A DNA stretch of 64,000 nt from Alloacidobacterium dinghuense. GTDB lineage: Bacteria > Acidobacteriota > Terriglobia > Terriglobales > Acidobacteriaceae. Positions 27,193-35,753 of this stretch are shown one piece after another; within the stretch, counting starts at the first letter, position 1; each line of letters begins with the position of its first letter. Where the stretch lies: NCBI RefSeq assembly GCF_014274465.1, contig NZ_CP060394.1, positions 3,720,001-3,784,000 of the forward strand, in the 5' to 3' direction. The translations under genes were made by a program, and so were the position numbers. Under the pieces are notes generated by a model. It saw only the letters and a program-made list of their open reading frames with translations. It did not search any database and was not told the DNA's origin.

Positions 27193-30100
27193 CTACCAAA
27201 GAAGCTTCAGAGCGAATTGAACCTGTCGCGAGGTCGTCGATGTGCTTGTGATTGCTCCCGCCGTGCCTGAAACACCCGAGGGTGTGAAGACAATAAGGTT
27301 GGGGGTATTGAAATTAGCCCGGTTCAGCAGATTAAAGATCTCACCTCGAAACTGCAGCGTAAGCCCTTCACGAATGGTAGTGTCCTTTCGCCCGGAGAAG
27401 TCCCAGGTTCCCAGTCCGGGTCCGGTTAATGTATCTCTGCCAAGATTGCCGTAAAAGCCGCTGTTCGCTGGAGGCGGAAGAAACGCGCTCGGATTGAACC
27501 ACTGCTGAGGAGTGCCGATGATCGCTGGCGACGCGTGAAAATTCGGGTTCACAAACGGTCTCACGGGATTCCGGGTATCTCCATTGTTGGAGGGGTTGTA
27601 ACTGAGCTGGGGCGTGATGGGGAACCCGGACTGGATGGTGACGATGCTGTCCACGGACCACCCACTGACCGCAGCATTAGCGAAGCCATGCAGATCTTTA
27701 CCGATGGCCTTACCGGATCCAAATGGCAACATGTAAACCGCACTCACGACACCGATGTTTCTCACATCGTAGGTTCCCGGACCATAGTCAGCATGGATGT
27801 CATAAGGGTTGGAGACAAGGCCAGGCGCGTTTCCCGCAGTGGTTGCATTGAGCGAATCTCCGTTGTCGAGCACCTTGGACCAGGTATAGACGCCGCGTAA
27901 TGCGAGATCGTGACTGAAGCGATGATTTACGTCGACCTGCAGCGAGTCGTAGTTGGCCGTGCCCCATGAGAACCACGTCCAGGTGTTGGCTAGTGTGGGG
28001 TTGGCTTTTGGAGTTCCGGCAGGAATATAAAAGCTACCCGCGGGAACGGCCGAGTTGGCGAGCGGCGCCGGGAAATTGGCCGGATAGGCAGCGGGACAGG
28101 GAGATGCAGGACATACCGTCGGAACTGGCTGGTTGCCATCCACGCCGATGAGTTGATGGTAGCCGTGAGAACCGACATACCCCACGGTGAACGAAGTGTT
28201 CGGTGTCAGCTCCTGCTCTACTCGCAATGAGTAGGAAATCAGGGTGGGCATCTTCACGTCTGGTTGAACACCACCGGGTACGAGGAGCGCCTTTGCTGGC
28301 TTGTGAGCCGTTGGGTCGAGCGGCAGACTTGAAACGGGCAATGAAGCGATGCTGTACGTGGGATTGAACGGCGCATTTTGGTCCATGCGATAGCCGAGGT
28401 CGTCCAGCAGCTCGTTGTATATACCGAAGCCTGCACGCACGACAGTCTTGCCGGGCCGCACGTTCCAGGCAAGACCGATGCGTGGCTGAGGCAGGAATTT
28501 TGCATTGTTTTCGGTAAAGGCGTGGTCGCCAATGCGTGGCTGGCTCGAAATTGTATAGCCGGTGAATGTGTAATTGGCGGCGCGTCCATGGGCTTCGTTC
28601 CAGCCGGTTGAAAACTCTCCGCGGAATCCCAGGCTGACGGTCAATTTCGGATTCAACCGAATCACGTCCTGGGCGTGAACCGCACCGAAAAACGAGCGCC
28701 AGTTCATCTTGGTTGGTGCGGGGCTGTAGAGGAAGCTGCTTGTTGTTCCGGCAAGAAAGGTCTGAAGGCTTGCGAACGTGGCCTGTCCATACTGGCTAAG
28801 GTTCAGGATTTCGTTTGACTGGAAGTTTTGAAACCATGCACCGAAGCTCCACTGATTGCGCCCGTGCGACCACGTCACTCGATCTTCATAGGTGTATAGA
28901 TTCCTCGCAAGAGGCAGGCTACTCCCGTTGTTGCTTCCTGCTAGACCAACCTGGGCCTGCGGATTGGATGCCGCACTTCCGCCCACCACCACCGCGCCAA
29001 CTGGACGTCCACTAATAAATCCGGGGACGTTGACAGCCGGCGTGCCGGGAGTAGGCTCGCCGGTGAAGAAGTATCCGGCGCGCGAATATCCGAAGCGGGC
29101 TACATTCAGCAGCGCTGGTGAGAAAACATGGGTCTCGTCAAGGCTCAGGACCTGCTCGCGCAGAGTGAGAATGTCTGCACTGTAGGGGTTCGCAATCGTC
29201 TCCGTGTAATCGGCCCCATCGTCAATGGTGTAGACAGTCGAAAATGTGTCTTTCGGCGAGATGTTCAGGTCGAAGCGCACTGTGCCGAAATCCTCCCGGA
29301 TGGTTTGCAGGGGGCTGCTAAAGACCTGGGCGATTCCGTTGAAGTCAGGCGCATCGCCTGGTGGCGTCGGCCACAGGTTCAGCAAAGGCTGCACGCTGGG
29401 TACTGCGGCAGCGCGCGAAGCCAGGTCGGGAACGAATGCGGCTGATGTTTGATGCAGATGTTGCCGGTAGCCTTCGTAGTTGCCGAAGAGAAACGCCTTA
29501 TCCTTTTTAAGAGGCCCGCCCAGCGAGGCTCCAAACTGATTGCGCTGAAACGGCGGAGCCGATCCCTGATCAAAATAGTTAGGCGCATCCAGCACGTTGT
29601 TGCGGAGAAATTCATAAGCCGAGCCGTGAATTTTGTTGGTTCCTGACTGGGTAACGATGATCACCTGTGCACCCGGACGCTTGCCGTATTCGGCGCCGTA
29701 GGAATCCCGCAGCACATTGAACTCCCTGATTGAGTCGACGCCAAGCAATTGCTGGCTGGGGCCTCCAGGCTGCATATTGTTCTCTGCAGCACCGGTAAAT
29801 TCAACGCCATTCAGCAGGAACAGATTCTGCTGAGGGCGATTCCCTGAAACCGCGAAATTGTTACCTGTGGTTGAGTTCGAGACTCCGATGCCTCCCGTTT
29901 TCTGCGACGTGAAATTGACGATGCCGGGATTGAGCGTGAGCAGAAGATCGTAACTGCGGCCGTTCAGTGGAAGGTCTCTCACTTGCTGCTCGCCAACGAG
30001 TCCCGAAATGTCCTGTGTCGATCCATTCACGATCGGGACGTTTTCCGTCACCGTGACCTGCTGCTTTACCTCACCAACCTGCAGAGTTACGTCCGCTATT

Positions 30101-30411
30101 GCCGCCTGGCCTACAACGAGAAGAATGCCGGTGCGCACCTTCTCAGCAAAACCGTCTTTTCTGGCGTGAAGCTCATAGCGTCCGACTGGAAGTTCGAACA
30201 GCTGATATTGCCCCGCCTGATCGGTGAGAGAAACGCGCGAATTTCCCGTGTCGAGATCGATTGCTGTCACCGACGCGCCGGGAACGGCTGCACCCGCGGG
30301 ATCAGTAACTCTTCCTGACAAGCTCGCTGACACTTGTGCCCCGGCCGAAGCAAAAAAGATACTCAATGTGCACAGCATCAACACCGACAAGCGGGAACCG
30401 AGTCGTGACAT
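27193..30411 (-). CDS. TonB-dependent receptor, Oar-like, with carboxypeptidase-regulatory-like domain
   Basis: 1072 aa; ATG 30411 follows GAGGG by 4 nt. Signal peptide (LMLCTLSIFFASAGAQ), regulatory-like domain (ASLSGRVTDPAGAAVPGASV), plug (DLPLNGRSYDLLLTLNPG, SIREFNVLRDSYGAEYGKR, IVTQSGTNKIHGSAYEFLR) and barrel (FQRNQFGASLGGPLKKDKAF, YMLPFGSGKAIG). It ends RQVQFALKLLW, with Trp in place of the usual final Phe, still an aromatic barrel terminus. It is shorter than its neighbour and the two are clearly paralogous rather than duplicates. It lies 146-164 nt upstream of the other TBDR on the same strand; that gene has its own promoter. Confidence 0.92.
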   Translation of the reverse strand: MSRLGSRLSVLMLCTLSIFFASAGAQVSASLSGRVTDPAGAAVPGASVTAIDLDTGNSRVSLTDQAGQYQLFELPVGRYELHARKDGFAEKVRTGILLVVGQAAIADVTLQVGEVKQQVTVTENVPIVNGSTQDISGLVGEQQVRDLPLNGRSYDLLLTLNPGIVNFTSQKTGGIGVSNSTTGNNFAVSGNRPQQNLFLLNGVEFTGAAENNMQPGGPSQQLLGVDSIREFNVLRDSYGAEYGKRPGAQVIIVTQSGTNKIHGSAYEFLRNNVLDAPNYFDQGSAPPFQRNQFGASLGGPLKKDKAFLFGNYEGYRQHLHQTSAAFVPDLASRAAAVPSVQPLLNLWPTPPGDAPDFNGIAQVFSSPLQTIREDFGTVRFDLNISPKDTFSTVYTIDDGADYTETIANPYSADILTLREQVLSLDETHVFSPALLNVARFGYSRAGYFFTGEPTPGTPAVNVPGFISGRPVGAVVVGGSAASNPQAQVGLAGSNNGSSLPLARNLYTYEDRVTWSHGRNQWSFGAWFQNFQSNEILNLSQYGQATFASLQTFLAGTTSSFLYSPAPTKMNWRSFFGAVHAQDVIRLNPKLTVSLGFRGEFSTGWNEAHGRAANYTFTGYTISSQPRIGDHAFTENNAKFLPQPRIGLAWNVRPGKTVVRAGFGIYNELLDDLGYRMDQNAPFNPTYSIASLPVSSLPLDPTAHKPAKALLVPGGVQPDVKMPTLISYSLRVEQELTPNTSFTVGYVGSHGYHQLIGVDGNQPVPTVCPASPCPAAYPANFPAPLANSAVPAGSFYIPAGTPKANPTLANTWTWFSWGTANYDSLQVDVNHRFSHDLALRGVYTWSKVLDNGDSLNATTAGNAPGLVSNPYDIHADYGPGTYDVRNIGVVSAVYMLPFGSGKAIGKDLHGFANAAVSGWSVDSIVTIQSGFPITPQLSYNPSNNGDTRNPVRPFVNPNFHASPAIIGTPQQWFNPSAFLPPPANSGFYGNLGRDTLTGPGLGTWDFSGRKDTTIREGLTLQFRGEIFNLLNRANFNTPNLIVFTPSGVSGTAGAITSTSTTSRQVQFALKLLW

Positions 30412-30856
30412 TTCGCCCTCATAAATAATTCGGAGAATTCATAGATCCACGCACCTAAGCTCGTGGTCGCAGCGCAATCGGAACGAACATTCGGCCCTGT
30501 TTTGTTCAGTCATCCGGTCGCAGTTCGCGATGGATAACGTTGATCAAGCCGAAGAGATCGCAGGCCCATAAATCCTGAGCCTAACCGAATTTCATTTATT
30601 CAAATCGCTATTATAAATCGCATTTAGTCGATACGGAGGATTCGAAAGGGGTACGTAGGGGATCCACGAGCGTCCATGGCCGGCATACTGTTGTGCCATT
30701 TGTTTACGGTGTCAAGCTAAAAACTATATGTGCCTGCGACCGACGATGCGGTTTTATGTTACGAAAGTGCGGCAGATATGTCTGGTCGTCATTCAAAATG
30801 GCTGGCCAAGCGAGTAACTGGGCTTGTAGGTTGTAAACCAACAAATCAAAAAACCT
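30412..30856. other. Intergenic region, no gene recognised
   Basis: 445 bp upstream of a TBDR on one side and a tiny membrane-protein frame on the other. I see no tRNA, repeat or convincing coding frame. Confidence 0.4.
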
Positions 30857-31054
30857 ATGGCTCACACGATTGAAAGCTCTTCCCCTGCCTTGGTACTCGG
30901 TGTGTCGTATCCCCTCAGCATTGTTTCTCGGTCAACAATTCAGAAAGAAGAACCGGACGGAAGCGCGGCTCTTGCCTTCATTGTGGTGCTTGCTGTCTAT
31001 CTCGTAGTCGGGATTGGCATCATTGCTGCATGGGCACTGTGGCATTTGTCTTGA
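30857..31054 (+). CDS. Possible 65-aa single-pass membrane protein
   Basis: A short frame starting with ATG. Its second half is one clean membrane helix, AALAFIVVLAVYLVVGIGII, ending in AAWALWHLS; the first half is polar. No SD of note and no family recognised, so coding status is uncertain. The compact hydrophobic segment is the main argument. Confidence 0.4.
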   Translation: MAHTIESSSPALVLGVSYPLSIVSRSTIQKEEPDGSAALAFIVVLAVYLVVGIGIIAAWALWHLS

Positions 31055-31132
31055 ACTACCCACGTGCCGACTGCTGACATGACACCTCGCCTACAAGGTG
31101 GCGAGCGCGATACGACCCCTCTGACGGGTGCG

Positions 31133-31627
31133 TTACTTCACTGAGTCGGACTGGGTAGCCACCGCGCCGGGCGTACCGACGGCTGGCGTCAGCATGTCTT
31201 CCTTGCGCATCACCAGGTTAGTCGCGTTCAGCGTGGCAAGTTCGAAGCCGTGTCCGTGGGTGATGGCGTCGGTGGGGCAGGCTTCGACGCAGTATCCGCA
31301 GAAGATGCAGCGGTTGTAATCGATGTTGTAGACCTTAGCGTAGCGCTCGGAGCTGGAGATCCGCTGCTCGGCGGTGTTCTCGGCGGCTTCGATATAGATG
31401 CAGTTCGATGGGCAGGCTGCCGCGCACAAGAAACAGGCGACGCATTTCTCGAGTCCGTTCTCATCGCGCTGTAGAACGTGCGCGCCGCGGAAGCGCTCCT
31501 GGAGCACAGCGCCGCGCGTCGGGCCGGGGCCGTCAGGGTAGTTCTCGACCTCGGTCGGCTGAAAGATCTCCCGGAAGGTGATGCTCATGCCCTTGCTGAT
31601 GGCCGCGATGTTGCGCACGATCGACAT
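31133..31627 (-). CDS. nuoI: NADH-quinone oxidoreductase subunit I
   Basis: 164 aa, the ferredoxin-like subunit of complex I that carries clusters N6a and N6b to the quinone site. Both eight-iron motifs are intact: CVACFLCAAACPSNC and CIFCGYCVEACPTDA. The N-terminal amphipathic helix (MSITFREIFQPTEVENYPDG) is followed by the family's RGAVLQERFRGAHVLQRDENG. AAAGG precedes the ATG. The gene stands alone, with no other nuo genes in the window, whereas nuoI usually sits between nuoH and nuoJ. Either the nuo genes are scattered here or this is an extra copy. A quinone-related UbiD gene lies just upstream. Confidence 0.95.
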   Translation of the reverse strand: MSIVRNIAAISKGMSITFREIFQPTEVENYPDGPGPTRGAVLQERFRGAHVLQRDENGLEKCVACFLCAAACPSNCIYIEAAENTAEQRISSSERYAKVYNIDYNRCIFCGYCVEACPTDAITHGHGFELATLNATNLVMRKEDMLTPAVGTPGAVATQSDSVK

Positions 31628-31748
31628 GCCTTTAGTATACGAGGACTTCGCGTCCAGCGAAACGCGCCTTTCGGCGCCTTTGTATTGCAGATCCTTCGCT
31701 CCGCTCAGGATGACAGCCTTTTCTTCGGTGATTCCACTTCTTGACGAT

Positions 31749-33311
31749 TCACTCGATGGCTAGTTTTTTCCAGACTGCGTCGATACGGGATTTCGTCGTG
31801 GCGCCCATTTCAATCATGGGGGGCCAGAGGCGGGTGAAGCCTTCGGCGGCCCATTTGCGCGTAGCGTCGATGCCCATCTTGCTGCCGTAGTTCGGCATCC
31901 GCGAGGCGTGGTCGAGTGAGTCGATGGGGCCTAGCGTGAACTGGATGTCGCGCTCGGGGTCGATGTTGTTCGCTACTCTGAGGGTCACTTCGGTGAGATT
32001 CTGCACGTCGCAGTCTTCGTCGACTACGATGATGCACTTGGTGAACATGGCCTGGCCCATCGCCCAGATGCCGTTCATGACTTTGCGCGCTTGTCCGGCG
32101 TAGCTTTTGCGGATCGAGAGGATCATCAGGTTGTGGAAGACGGCTTCTACGGGCAGGTTGACGTCGACGATTTCGGGCAGCGTGAGGCGCATGAGCGGGA
32201 GGAAGATGCGCTCGACTGCCTTGCCCATCCAGGCATCTTCCATGGGTGGCTTGCCGACGATGGTCGATGCATAGATTGGGTTCTTGCGGTGGGTGATGCA
32301 TGTGATGTGGAAGACGGGGTATTCCTCTTCCATGGTGTAGAAGCCGGTGTGATCGCCGAAGGGGCCTTCGCGGCGCAGCTCGTCGAGTTTGACGTAGCCT
32401 TCGAGGACGATCTCGGCGTGGGCCGGAACTTCGAGGTCGACGGTTTCGCATTTGACCAGTTCGACTGGCTTCTGGCGCAGGAAGCCGGCGATCATGAACT
32501 CTTCGACTTCGGGCGGCGCGGGGACGATGGCGGCAAAGGTCGTTGCCGGGTCGGTCCCGATGGCTACGGCTACTTCGAGGCGGTCGTTCCCTTCCCGGGT
32601 GAGCGTGATGTTCTGCGTTCCTCCTGCGGTTTCGGCCATCGCGCTGACGTGGGATGAAGGTGTTTCTCCCACTGCGGCGCGCAGGCGTTCACGCAGATGT
32701 TCGGCTGCGTTCTTCTGGCGCTGCCAGTGCATGCCGGTGGTCTGGCCGTCGTAGACCTGCATGCGGTACATGCCGACGTTGCGCTTCCCTGTTTTCGGGT
32801 CGCGGGTGACGACGCATGGGAGGGTGATGAAGCGGCCTCCGTCTTGCGGCCAGCATTGGAGGATGGGAAAGTCGAGGACGTTGAAGTTCTCTCTGAGGAT
32901 GACTTCCTTGCAGGCTGCGTCTTTTGCGGCGATGGTTTTGGGGAAGAATTTGCCGATGTCGGCGAGCATGGGCAGCATCTTCAGCTTTTCGAGGAAGCCT
33001 TCGGGAGACTTCACGTCGAGCAGGGCGCGGATGCGTCCGGCGACTTCGTCGAGCGAGTCGACTTCGAGCGCCAGCTTCATACGGCGGTCGCTGCCGAACT
33101 GGTTGATCAAGACCTTTGCGCCGGGATGACCTTTTACGTTCTCAAAGAGGAGCGCGGGGCCGCCTTTTACGCCGCTTTTGGTGACTGATTTCGAGGCGCG
33201 GTCGGTAATCGCGGCGATTTCGAGGATCGGGTCGATCTCCTCGCGGATGCGCTTCAGTTCTCCGGCTTTGTCGAGCGCTTTGATCCAGTCACGCAGGTCG
33301 TCGTAGGCCAC
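31749..33311 (-). CDS. UbiD family decarboxylase (quinone-biosynthesis type)
   Basis: 520 aa from GTG 33311, chosen because AAGGGAGA precedes it and the product then starts MAYDDLRDWIKALDKAGELK, the normal N-terminus of the family. UbiD enzymes use prenylated FMN to remove carboxyl groups from aromatic or enoic acids. The cofactor-site motif is NVGMYRMQVYDGQTTGMHWQ and the catalytic loop is EGPFGDHTGFY. Also visible are LPMLADIGKFFPKT and the late DEDCDVQNLTEVTLRVANN, which is typical of the UbiD group acting in ubiquinone or menaquinone (including futalosine-pathway) synthesis. No UbiX flavin prenyltransferase is seen here. The exact substrate cannot be decided from sequence alone. Confidence 0.9.
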   Translation of the reverse strand: MAYDDLRDWIKALDKAGELKRIREEIDPILEIAAITDRASKSVTKSGVKGGPALLFENVKGHPGAKVLINQFGSDRRMKLALEVDSLDEVAGRIRALLDVKSPEGFLEKLKMLPMLADIGKFFPKTIAAKDAACKEVILRENFNVLDFPILQCWPQDGGRFITLPCVVTRDPKTGKRNVGMYRMQVYDGQTTGMHWQRQKNAAEHLRERLRAAVGETPSSHVSAMAETAGGTQNITLTREGNDRLEVAVAIGTDPATTFAAIVPAPPEVEEFMIAGFLRQKPVELVKCETVDLEVPAHAEIVLEGYVKLDELRREGPFGDHTGFYTMEEEYPVFHITCITHRKNPIYASTIVGKPPMEDAWMGKAVERIFLPLMRLTLPEIVDVNLPVEAVFHNLMILSIRKSYAGQARKVMNGIWAMGQAMFTKCIIVVDEDCDVQNLTEVTLRVANNIDPERDIQFTLGPIDSLDHASRMPNYGSKMGIDATRKWAAEGFTRLWPPMIEMGATTKSRIDAVWKKLAIE

Positions 33312-33440
33312 GTTGTCTCCCTTCGGCAACCTCCTATGTTACTCGAATGCTGTGGATGCAAATGCGAGTCGGGATTCGGGCGCGTCTGACATGCTTGCCT
33401 GCGGCAGCAAGGTACGCCGTCTCTCGACGGCTGCCTATTC

Positions 33441-33485
33441 AGAGGGCTAAAGCCCTCTGCTTCTACCTTGAGGTGCTTTGCACCT
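33441..33485. repeat. Two-hairpin intergenic palindrome (GGGCTAAAGCCC type), copy 1
   Basis: A perfect 18-bp palindrome AGAGGGCT-AA-AGCCCTCT (33441-33458), a linker GCTTCTACCTT and a second hairpin AGGTGC-TTT-GCACCT (33471-33485). A third small hairpin GCCGTC-TCTC-GACGGC lies just upstream at 33416-33431. The same architecture, with different but still paired stems, recurs at 34706-34746. Confidence 0.65.
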
Positions 33486-33605
33486 CTTTCTGTTTTCTTC
33501 TGCTCTGGTTTTTTGAGCTGTGGCTCTCTGTCTATATCGCTGGTATTGCCTCACGAAACATCGTTGAGATTCTTCCTCCCGTTGGTCGTCAGAATGACGG
33601 CTCAA

Positions 33606-34406
33606 CTAGAGCTGTGGGCTTGGCAGCCATGGGCCTGCGTCAGTAAGGCGCGTCATCGCGTGGCAGCGGTTTTTATTCAGGCTAAACCTCTCTGCTTTCA
33701 CAGTGAGGTGGCTGAATGCATGACAGTCTCTTCGGCAACGTGAGGTCGGTCTTGCCGAAGGCATTTCGGCGACGGCGTGGATTGTGATTCCTCTTTGCGA
33801 AGACAGCGCGTCGGAGTTCCCGGCTTGCGGTAGGTTGTTGTTGGCTGATTCAGCTCCTGCTTCTTGTTGTCCGGCTCGTTCTCGTTCCGCTTTGAGCCTG
33901 GCCTCTTCTGCTTTGCGGGCGCTCAGTTCTTCGGCTTGACGGAGAAGGATTTCGCCGAGGCTGGGTGGGCGTTTTCTGGCGGCGGCTTCTTCCGGTTCGG
34001 GGCTCTGCTTTTCCGGGCCGATCAGGGTGCCGTCTGCGTGCTCATGGGCTTCGCGGACCGTTTGCTCGATAGTTGCTTCCTTCACGGCCATGGCGGCGCG
34101 GTGGCGGTTGTTCTGCGAGGCTACCTGCAGTCCGTAGATGAGGATGCGGGCGCGGCGTGAGTCGATGCGGTTGGCGGCTAAGGCCAGGACCACGTCAGAT
34201 ATGGCGAGTTGGATGGCGTCGGCGTCTTCGAGTGGCGAGAGGTTGAGGGCGGTTTCTTTGGGTTCGGTGTAGGGCTCATAGGGTTGGTTCTGGGGTGATG
34301 GGCGGCGGCGGGACTTGTGGTGGAAGTAGCAGAAGTCCTCGGCCTTGAGGGCGGGTGACTGGCACTTTTTCCCGCTGGTGAAGATGTGTCGGCACTCGTT
34401 GTACAT
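33606..34406 (-). CDS. Hypothetical protein with N-terminal Cys/His motif, acidobacterial type
   Basis: 266 aa. The first 35 residues hold a probable zinc site, CRHIFTSGKKCQSPALKAED, followed by FCYFHHKSRRR. A helical region follows (DADAIQLAISDVVLALAANR, DSRRARILIYGLQVASQN), then a Glu/Lys/Arg-rich coiled coil (LRQAEELSARKAEEARLKAERERA). This layout recurs in uncharacterised proteins of Acidobacteriota. GGGGGA precedes the ATG by 9 nt. The last ~55 residues look foreign: they run through sequence resembling the intergenic palindromes (a degenerate copy near 33670-33710). The natural C-terminus may therefore have been lost or extended by repeat insertion. Function unknown. Confidence 0.65.
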   Translation of the reverse strand: MYNECRHIFTSGKKCQSPALKAEDFCYFHHKSRRRPSPQNQPYEPYTEPKETALNLSPLEDADAIQLAISDVVLALAANRIDSRRARILIYGLQVASQNNRHRAAMAVKEATIEQTVREAHEHADGTLIGPEKQSPEPEEAAARKRPPSLGEILLRQAEELSARKAEEARLKAERERAGQQEAGAESANNNLPQAGNSDALSSQRGITIHAVAEMPSARPTSRCRRDCHAFSHLTVKAERFSLNKNRCHAMTRLTDAGPWLPSPQL

Positions 34407-34705
34407 TGGGTTTGGTCCCCCTATATTTTTTGTAAATTCTTCTTTTTGCTGGTGGTTAGAGGCTTATATATACGGTGCGCGCTATGCGCGGTCTTTTTAG
34501 ACCCACCCCTTCGGCTCCGCTCAGGGCAGGCTCTGTCTCCTCGAACATCGCGAGGAGACAGGATGGGGCACCCGGTTCTTGCCTGGTTGTGGCTTGTGGC
34601 TTCCCCCGTATGTTTTCGCTAAATTCTTCAGATGGTTTGGGTTAGGGCTCGCGTGAGGCGGTGGAAAACCCGGGGCTAAAGCCCCTTTGACTGCAAGTTT
34701 TGTTT

Positions 34706-34746
34706 CACCGGGCTAAAGCCCGGTGCTTCTACCCTGCGCTTCGCGC
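34706..34746. repeat. Two-hairpin intergenic palindrome, copy 2
   Basis: CACCGGGCT-AA-AGCCCGGTG (34706-34725, perfect 20-bp palindrome), the same linker GCTTCTACC, then GCGC-TTC-GCGC (34736-34746). Stem flanks differ from copy 1 but pairing is kept. Confidence 0.65.
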
Positions 34747-34776
34747 CTTTGAAAAAAGCCATTTCCCCTAAACACG

Positions 34777-34806
34777 AAAAGCCCGCCATCTTTGGCGGGC
34801 TTTTTT
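34777..34806 (+). terminator. Rho-independent terminator
   Basis: Stem GCCCGCC-ATCTTT-GGCGGGC (34781-34800) followed by TTTTTTC; an AAAA tract on the other side would let it work on the minus strand too. No gene on the plus strand ends close upstream. Confidence 0.8.
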
Positions 34807-34986
34807 CTCTCTATATCCAGTTTAGCAATTTTGAGGGTAATAGTACGCCAATTTGGCGCGCGTTTTTGCGCTTTGGAATGTGTCGGTTAGAAGATTTCTT
34901 TCGCGCGGGGGGCTTGACAGGTTTCTTGGCGATCCCATCTCTCTGCGAGACCCTTCATCGGCTCATGGCAGTCAATGAGACGCACA

Positions 34987-35031
34987 GGGTTTGGACCAGG
35001 TTGACCGAAATGTCCATATTGCTGACTCACC
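34987..35031 (+). repeat. Dispersed repeat, copy 1
   Basis: The core (gaccgaaatgtcc, then tattgctgactcacc after one variable base) is shared with 36882-36925 with one mismatch. The flanking 15 nt are also similar. Confidence 0.6.
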
Positions 35032-35151
35032 GACCATGGACTTTGGGCCGTGAGTGTACTAGCGATGTTACGCAACTCTGACGTGAGGATAGAATTGTTT
35101 CGCGATTGCCTTGTGGCGTGGACAGTAAGATCCTGCAATTGATTGGACGCA

Positions 35152-35656
35152 ATGAAGACTATCGCCGCGATCGTTCTACTGTCGTGCTGTGCGCTCGCCC
35201 AAGATAAGAGGGCGATATCTAAAGCGGAAGCAGGCTGCGGACCGCAGGATGCGAAATACGAAGTGAAGTCCGATGAATCGCAACATCCGACGCCCGCGCC
35301 GGAAGATAGCAAGGCGCTGATCTATGTCGTCGCGGACGGCCACCTCACGACAATTTTTGGATTTGACGAAAAAGTGGGTGGGCGCCGTCAATGGTGGAAG
35401 GTACTTCTTCGTGCCAATCGACCCCGGTGAACACCACGTATGCGCGATGCTGCAATCCTTTACTCACGAGATGATTGGAGGCCCTAGAGTTTCGGTGCAC
35501 TCATTGAAGGCAGAGCCGGGCGGGACTTATTATTTCAGGACTCGCATGGTCGGGATCAGTACCGGATTCGTTCTTCAACTCGACCAGTTGGATCCGGACG
35601 AGGGAAGGTGGTTTATTGCTTGGTCAAGGTTCAGTACTTCGCATCCCAAGGACTGA
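35152..35656 (+). pseudogene. Exported protein gene with one frameshift (DUF2846-like fold possible)
   Basis: The first frame gives a signal peptide and start MKTIAAIVLLSCCALAQDKR and reaches ALIYVVADGHLTTIFGF. The continuation, WVGAVNGGRYFFVPIDPGEH then HVCAML and AEPGGTYYFRTRMVG, is in the next frame to the stop at 35656. The joint lies around 35355-35375, next to an A5 and a T5 run, so a single-base indel explains it. The pattern (alxYV, vG.v.gGrYf, PGEH, a.pGgtYYf) resembles small lipoprotein-like proteins of the DUF2846 type; I hold this loosely. Real mutation and sequencing error cannot be told apart here. Confidence 0.6.
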
Positions 35657-35753
35657 GCTGTTAGCCATCGCTATCGTAATCGGTGTTCATTTTCGATGAA
35701 CAGTGTCCACTAGCAGCATTCAATTACGCGAGCGTTTTCTAAAATGATGAGCT

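Larger units (their letters stand above)
34407..35151. other. Gene-free region with several palindromes, a terminator and a dispersed repeat
   Basis: No coding frame is convincing. It contains a long hairpin CTGTCTCCTCG / CGAGGAGACAG at 34533-34561, the palindrome GGGGCTAAAGCCCC at 34672-34685, the two-hairpin repeat at 34706-34746, a strong terminator at 34777-34806 and one copy of a dispersed repeat at 34987-35031. Confidence 0.6.

Noticed and set aside
34533-34561. Hairpin CTGTCTCCTCG/CGAGGAGACAG as a terminator
   Set aside because: Strong stem but no T-tract on either side and no gene ending nearby; more likely a repeat-type structure.
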